Positions 5,402-9,352 of a stretch of 9,352 bases of DNA are shown piece after piece. A program made the translations under genes and the position numbers. Under the pieces are notes generated by a model, which saw only the letters and a program-made list of their open reading frames with translations, made no database searches and was not told the origin of the DNA. The stretch spans positions 1 through 9,352 of the forward strand of contig JBKGZY010000108.1 of NCBI GenBank assembly GCA_046543175.1, given 5' to 3'. The DNA comes from Dichotomicrobium sp046543175. Lineage in GTDB: Bacteria; Pseudomonadota; Alphaproteobacteria; Rhizobiales; Rhodomicrobiaceae. The first letter of the stretch is position 1; every line of letters starts with the position of its first letter.

Positions 5402-7105
5402 ATGAAGGGGCTGCGCGCCAACCTGACCAGCTACGGCGACGAGGCCTTCTCGCTTTTTCTCCGCAAGGCGTTCATCAAGTCGATGGGGTATTCCGACGAC
5501 GCGCTCGACCGTCCCATCATCGGCATCGCCAATACCTACAGCGGCTATAACCCGTGCCATCAGACGGTTCCGCAGCTTGTCGAGGCGGTGAAGCGCGGGG
5601 TCGCCCACGCCGGCGGCCTGGCCATCGACTTCCCGACGATCTCGCTGCACGAATCCTTCGCGCACCCGACCTCGATGCTCTATCGCAACCTGATGGCGAT
5701 GGACACCGAGGAAATGCTCGGCGCCATACCGATGGATGCGGTCGTTTTGATCAGCGGCTGCGACAAGACCGTGCCGGCCCAGCTCATGGCGGCCGCCAGC
5801 GCGGGCGTTCCCGCCATCTTGGTGGTGACGGGGCCGATGATGACCGGCAGCTACCGGGGCGAGCGGCTGGGCGCCTGCACGGATTGCCGCCGCTTGTGGG
5901 GGCGGTACCGGGCCGGCGAGATCGACGATGCCGCGATTGACGGGATCACCGACCAGCTCGCGCCCACTGCCGGCACCTGCATGGTGATGGGCACCGCCAG
6001 CACCATGGCCTGCGTGAGCGAGGCACTGGGCATGATGCTGCCCGGAGGTGCCTGCATTCCGGCGGTTCAGGCCGACCGCCAGCGTCATGCCGAGCAAGCC
6101 GGACACCGCGCCGTGGGCTTGGCGGCCGAGCGGCTGCTGCCGGAGGCCATCATGACGCCGGCGGCGTTCACCAATGCCTTGCGCGTCCTTCTCGCCATCG
6201 GCGGATCGACCAACGCGCTCGTGCATCTGACCGCAATCGCCGGCCGGCTCGGCATCCGCGTCGACCTCGACAGGCTCGACGCGATGAGCCGCGAGACGCC
6301 GGTGCTGGTGGACTGCAAGCCCGCCGGGGAACACTACCTTGAGGATCTGCATCGCGCCGGGGGGCTGCTCCCGGTACTGCGCGAACTCGCGCCGCAACTC
6401 GACCTCGATTGCCTGACGGTGACCGGGCGCAGCCTGGGCGAGGACATCGCGGCCGGTCCGCCGGCCTGGGATCAGAACATCGTGCGCCCGGCCAGCCAGC
6501 CGGTTTACCCGGAAGGCGGCATCGCGGTGCTGAAAGGCAACCTCGCCGCCGCCGGCGCCATCATCAAGCCGTCGAGCGCGACGCCCGGGCTTCTGAGCCA
6601 TGAAGGCCGCGCGGTCGTCTTCGAATCCCTGGCCGACATGGCTGAGCGGATCGATTCGCCGGATCTCGACGTTCATCCGGGCGACGTGCTGATCCTGCGA
6701 GGTGCCGGTCCGCTGGGCGCGCCGGGCATGCCGGAAGCCGGCTACATCCCCATCCCGCGAAAGCTCGCCCAGCAGGGCGTGCGCGACATGGTGCGCATCA
6801 GCGATGCGCGGATGAGCGGCACCGCCTTCGGCACGGTGGTGCTGCACGCCTGTCCCGAAGCCGCCGCAGGCGGCAATCTCGCGCGGGTGCGCGATGGCGA
6901 CCACATCCGCCTGGACGTGGCGAACCGGCGCCTCGACGTCGTGCTGAGCGATGCCGAACTCGCCGCGCGCCCGGTCGCGCCGCCGCCAGAGATGCCGTCG
7001 CGCGGCTACAAGCGCCTGCACGCCGAGCACATCCTCCAGGCCGATGAGGGGTGCGATCTCGACTTCCTGACGCGGCGCCCATTCGTGGCCGCGGCGCCGC
7101 TTTAG
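5402..7105 (+). CDS. IlvD/Edd family dehydratase (dihydroxy-acid or sugar-acid dehydratase)
   Basis: This 567-residue enzyme belongs to the IlvD/Edd family, which removes water from 2,3-dihydroxy acids or aldonic acids to give 2-keto acids, using an iron-sulfur cluster and Mg2+ in the cytoplasm. The three cluster cysteines are present: C52 (NPCH), C120 (GCDKT) and C193 (AGTC, before MGTASTMA). Metal ligands E84, D121, K122 (carbamylated in homologues) and E445 are in place, as is the catalytic Ser472 in SDARMSGTAFGT. The spacing matches, from memory, the Rhizobium leguminosarum L-arabinonate dehydratase with a constant offset of 7-8, so a [2Fe-2S] sugar-acid type is possible. Substrate is open: valine/isoleucine synthesis (ilvD) or sugar-acid catabolism, with no pathway neighbours to decide. 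The ATG at 5402 agrees with the family N-terminus although its ribosome site is weak. It is transcribed alone or with the exporter 274 bases downstream. Confidence 0.93.
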   Translation: MKGLRANLTSYGDEAFSLFLRKAFIKSMGYSDDALDRPIIGIANTYSGYNPCHQTVPQLVEAVKRGVAHAGGLAIDFPTISLHESFAHPTSMLYRNLMAMDTEEMLGAIPMDAVVLISGCDKTVPAQLMAAASAGVPAILVVTGPMMTGSYRGERLGACTDCRRLWGRYRAGEIDDAAIDGITDQLAPTAGTCMVMGTASTMACVSEALGMMLPGGACIPAVQADRQRHAEQAGHRAVGLAAERLLPEAIMTPAAFTNALRVLLAIGGSTNALVHLTAIAGRLGIRVDLDRLDAMSRETPVLVDCKPAGEHYLEDLHRAGGLLPVLRELAPQLDLDCLTVTGRSLGEDIAAGPPAWDQNIVRPASQPVYPEGGIAVLKGNLAAAGAIIKPSSATPGLLSHEGRAVVFESLADMAERIDSPDLDVHPGDVLILRGAGPLGAPGMPEAGYIPIPRKLAQQGVRDMVRISDARMSGTAFGTVVLHACPEAAAGGNLARVRDGDHIRLDVANRRLDVVLSDAELAARPVAPPPEMPSRGYKRLHAEHILQADEGCDLDFLTRRPFVAAAPL

Positions 7106-7127
7106 GTATTTCGTGCCGTTGTGTGTT

Positions 7128-7163
7128 GGCCTCAGTCTGCCGAGACCCGCGGCGCGGGAGGCC
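7128..7163. repeat. Imperfect inverted repeat downstream of the dehydratase gene
   Basis: GGCCT (7128-7132) faces AGGCC (7159-7163), and inside it CCCGC (7146-7150) faces GCGGG (7154-7158) around a 3-base loop. It begins 22 bases after the dehydratase stop. No run of T follows on either side, so I call it a possible transcript-end structure and not an intrinsic terminator. The rest of the 274-base gap up to 7379 shows nothing I can support. Confidence 0.25.
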
Positions 7164-7367
7164 CTATGGGACAGCTACGTCACGGCAGCGCCACGACCAT
7201 GCAGACGGCACGTGCGCATCAAAAAATCGTGGCGCGCAGCGATGCGTTTTCCCCGCTCGCCAGTTTTCGCAGCCCCGGCCTGTGACTTTGCGTTTCTCGA
7301 TGCGATGATCTAAGCAGTCCGCGTGCGTACGCGCTGCATCGCCAGCGCGTGACGTCCGGCAAACCAA

Positions 7368-7372
7368 GAGGG
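7368..7372 (+). promoter_or_regulatory. Shine-Dalgarno of the ABC exporter gene
   Basis: GAGGG lies 7 bases before the ATG at 7380, within the purine-rich run AAGAGGGAAG. It fixes the start of the exporter at this ATG. Confidence 0.65.
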
Positions 7373-7379
7373 AAGCTGT

Positions 7380-9200
7380 ATGCCACGCTGGCTGAAGAGC
7401 GAATGGTGGGCAGCCCGGATCGCGGGCTGGCTCGACAAGATCCGCGAGGGCGATGTCGAGTTGTTCCTGCAGATCTTCCGGGAATATTTCTATCGCTTCT
7501 GGCGCACCTATATCGTCATCTTCGCGCTGATCGCAGTCGCGGCCGGCGCCACGGCCGTGACCGCCTGGCTGGTGAAGGACATCGTCAACAGCGTCTTCGT
7601 CGACCGCAACGCCGCGCTGCTGATCCCGCTGGTCGGCATGGTGCTCGCCATCTTCCTGGCGAAGGGCCTGAGCACCTATTTCCAGACCGTCCTGTCGCAG
7701 CGCATCTCCAACGCGATGGTCGCCGATATCCAGAAGCGGCTGATCAATCACGTCGTCGCGCAGCGCGTGGAATTCTTCAGCAACAACGCCTCGGATTCGC
7801 TCCTGATGAAATTCAACCAGGGCGCGCAGGGCTTCAACTCGATCCTCAACCTCGTGCTGGTGAACGGCCTGCGCGACCTCGCGACCCTGGTCGGCCTGGT
7901 GATCGTCATGCTGATCCAGGACCCGATGCTCACCATCGTGAGCTTCACGGTTGCGCCGGTGGTGTTTTACGGCGTTACGCTGATCATGCGCAAGATGAAG
8001 GAGATGGCGAAGGAGGAAATGGCCGGCTTCGCCCAGCTCAACCGGCTGGTCCGCGAGACGGTGCAGGGGATCACCGTCATCAAGGCCTATAACCTGGAGG
8101 CGACCCAGCGATCCGATTCCGAGGACGTCATCCGCGGCATCCAGAACCGGCGTGACAAGATGGCCGCGCTTCAGGCCGCGCCGATCCCGCTGCTCGATAC
8201 CGTCGGCGGAACCGCCGTGTCGCTCGCGATCCTATACGCGGGCTTTCGCATGATGGCGGGCGATTACGACACCGGCACCTTCATGTCGTTCCTGACCGCG
8301 CTGCTGCTCGCCGCCGACCCGGCGCGGCGCCTGAGCCAGATGCGCGTCAAGCTGCGCCGCGCCTTCGTCATGGTGCAGATGGTGTTCGATATCCTGCATA
8401 ACGACGAGCGCGAGCCGAGCGGGCAAAAGACGCTGCCGGCGCCGGCGGGCAATGGCGCGGCGCCGGCCGCCAGTCCGGCGATCGCGTTCCGCGACGTCCA
8501 ATTCTCCTACGACAAGACAACCCCCATCCTCAGGGGGCTGAACCTGGAGGTGATGCCCGGCGAGATGGTGGCGCTGGTCGGCCCGTCCGGCGCGGGCAAG
8601 TCCACGCTGTTCAAGCTGCTCCTGAAGTTCCATGCCCCGAGCGCCGGACGGATCGAGGTGTTCGGCCATGATATCGGTGAACTGGACAATGCGGCGCTGC
8701 GCGGCGCCATTTCCTTCGTCGGCCAGTCGAATTTCATTTTCGCCGGGTCGATCCGCGACAACCTGACGCTGCGCAATCACGCGGTCGACCAGCAGCAGAT
8801 CGAGGCCGCCTGCCGCGCCGTCGGGCTGCACGACGACATCGCTGCGCTGCCGAAAGGCTACGACACCGATGTCGGGGAGCTCGGCACGCTGATCTCCGGC
8901 GGGCAGGCGCAGCGTCTCAACATGGCCCGCGCGATCATCAAGGACGCGCCGATCCTGCTGCTCGACGAGGTGACATCCGCGCTCGACGCCGAGAACGAGA
9001 AGCTCATCAAGGACTATGTCCGTGCCCAGGCGCAGCACAAGACCGTGCTGGTCATCGCGCACCGGCTCTCGACGGTGAAGGAAGCCGACCGCATCGCGCT
9101 GGTGCAGGACGGCCAGATCGCCGCCGAAGGCCGGCATGACGAGCTGGCCGCGACCAACGCGTATTACGAAAAGATCGTCTCGCTGCAATTCGCGGCGTGA
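7380..9200 (+). CDS. MsbA-like ABC exporter, fused membrane and ATPase domains
   Basis: This 606-residue half-transporter would dimerise in the inner membrane and export a lipid, glycan or drug-like substrate at the cost of ATP. Six membrane segments lie between about residues 44 and 310, as in type IV (MsbA-fold) exporters. A Pro/Ala-rich linker (about 347-362) leads into the ATPase domain: Walker A GPSGAGKST (401-409), Q-loop Q449 (VGQ), signature ISGGQ (505-509), Walker B ILLLDE (525-530, catalytic E530) and H-loop H561 (IAHRLS). The signature has Ile instead of the usual Leu, a mild change. Length is close to MsbA (582). The start is fixed by GAGGG 7 bases upstream. The substrate cannot be told from sequence: a lipid A flippase role is possible, but no lipopolysaccharide gene is adjacent, and the dehydratase upstream gives no hint. 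The nearby OPG genes are minus-strand and distant, so a glucan exporter (NdvA-like) is only a remote possibility. Confidence 0.92.
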   Translation: MPRWLKSEWWAARIAGWLDKIREGDVELFLQIFREYFYRFWRTYIVIFALIAVAAGATAVTAWLVKDIVNSVFVDRNAALLIPLVGMVLAIFLAKGLSTYFQTVLSQRISNAMVADIQKRLINHVVAQRVEFFSNNASDSLLMKFNQGAQGFNSILNLVLVNGLRDLATLVGLVIVMLIQDPMLTIVSFTVAPVVFYGVTLIMRKMKEMAKEEMAGFAQLNRLVRETVQGITVIKAYNLEATQRSDSEDVIRGIQNRRDKMAALQAAPIPLLDTVGGTAVSLAILYAGFRMMAGDYDTGTFMSFLTALLLAADPARRLSQMRVKLRRAFVMVQMVFDILHNDEREPSGQKTLPAPAGNGAAPAASPAIAFRDVQFSYDKTTPILRGLNLEVMPGEMVALVGPSGAGKSTLFKLLLKFHAPSAGRIEVFGHDIGELDNAALRGAISFVGQSNFIFAGSIRDNLTLRNHAVDQQQIEAACRAVGLHDDIAALPKGYDTDVGELGTLISGGQAQRLNMARAIIKDAPILLLDEVTSALDAENEKLIKDYVRAQAQHKTVLVIAHRLSTVKEADRIALVQDGQIAAEGRHDELAATNAYYEKIVSLQFAA

Positions 9201-9236
9201 GGGCACCGGATTACAATGCCCGCGTGCCCAGTCCGG
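9201..9236. repeat. Overlapping short inverted repeats after the exporter gene
   Basis: Immediately after the TGA, GGGCAC (9201-9206) can pair with GTGCCC (9224-9229), while CCGGA (9206-9210) can pair with TCCGG (9232-9236). Loops are long and no T-run follows on the plus strand. It may help end or stabilise the exporter transcript; evidence is weak. Confidence 0.25.
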
Positions 9237-9337
9237 CGAATTGTCCTCCACGCAGAGACGGGGATCTCGCTGCCGTGGAAGTTCAAGAGGCGAAGATCGC
9301 GTAACTCTTTGCTTTATCAGTCAAAAATGGAAGGCTA

Positions 9338-9352
9338 TGGCGGAGAGGATGG
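9338..9352 (-). tRNA. 3' end of a tRNA, probably tRNA-Ser (partial, runs off the window)
   Basis: Read on the minus strand, the last 15 bases are CCAT, CCTCTCC, G, CCA: the end of a T-stem strand, a 7-base 3' acceptor strand, the discriminator base G and an encoded CCA. Discriminator G with the CCTCTCC acceptor strand (partner GGAGAGG) is typical of bacterial tRNA-Ser. The anticodon and the long variable arm lie beyond the window. The tRNA is convergent with the ABC exporter gene. A T-rich run (ATTTTTGA on the minus strand) follows about 10 bases after the CCA and may serve in termination. Confidence 0.75.

Noticed and set aside
5300..7030. Long minus-strand open frame (576 aa) opposite the dehydratase gene
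   Set aside because: Its translation is rich in Arg, His, Gly and Ala with no domain or membrane pattern, and the opposite strand carries a fully conserved enzyme. It is the usual antisense shadow of a GC-rich gene.
7113..7313. Plus-strand open frame (66 aa) between the dehydratase and the exporter
   Set aside because: It starts at a GTG without a ribosome site and its translation has no signal peptide or motif; codon choice is not gene-like.
8232..9251. Minus-strand open frame (339 aa) opposite the ABC exporter
   Set aside because: Low-information composition, antisense to conserved ATPase motifs, no ribosome site seen.
1..9352. Search for CRISPR arrays, transposases, phage or toxin-antitoxin genes
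   Set aside because: No regularly spaced repeats, no insertion-sequence ends with a transposase frame, and no toxin-antitoxin pair could be recognised on either strand.

Overview
The window looks like a chromosomal segment from a GC-rich alphaproteobacterium, most likely of the Rhizobiales/Hyphomicrobiales. This rests on three things: the high-GC codon usage of all the large genes, a palindromic repeat of the GAGCATGATCCG type common between genes in that order (4618-4653), and a pair of osmoregulated periplasmic glucan (OPG) genes in the order opgH then opgD-like. The genus cannot be named from the sequence. There is no transposase, phage gene or CRISPR array. The window reads as ordinary core/accessory chromosome with one unusual stretch in the middle.

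Layout. Positions 1-54 hold the last 17 codons of an unidentified plus-strand gene. It converges on a minus-strand operon: the OPG glucosyltransferase opgH (3797 to 1650), followed after 9 bases by a MdoG/OpgG-family gene with a Tat-type signal peptide (1640 to 75). OpgH would make and export the beta-glucan backbone, and the periplasmic partner would process it. A 444-base AT-rich divergent intergenic region (3798-4241) follows. It carries a 10-bp tandem repeat and two TATAAT boxes, and probably holds the control signals for both directions.

On the plus strand come two small genes for secreted proteins of unknown function (4242-4604 and 4756-5064). Each has a good Shine-Dalgarno sequence and a Sec-type signal peptide, and I recognise neither. 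The 151 bases between them are dense in inverted repeats: the Rhizobiales-type palindrome, a long hairpin at 4679-4720, and two further helices that partly exclude one another, the last of which touches the Shine-Dalgarno of the second gene. After a 337-base gap with no convincing gene come an IlvD/Edd-family dehydratase with all iron-sulfur and metal ligands in place (5402-7105) and an MsbA-like half-size ABC exporter (7380-9200). The window ends in the 3' end of a minus-strand tRNA, most likely tRNA-Ser (9338-9352).

How the genes relate. Only opgH and the opgD-like gene clearly work together. The small secreted proteins, the dehydratase and the exporter show no sequence evidence of a shared pathway. 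Most likely to reward study are the two uncharacterised secreted proteins with their structured leaders and the divergent control region they share with the OPG operon.
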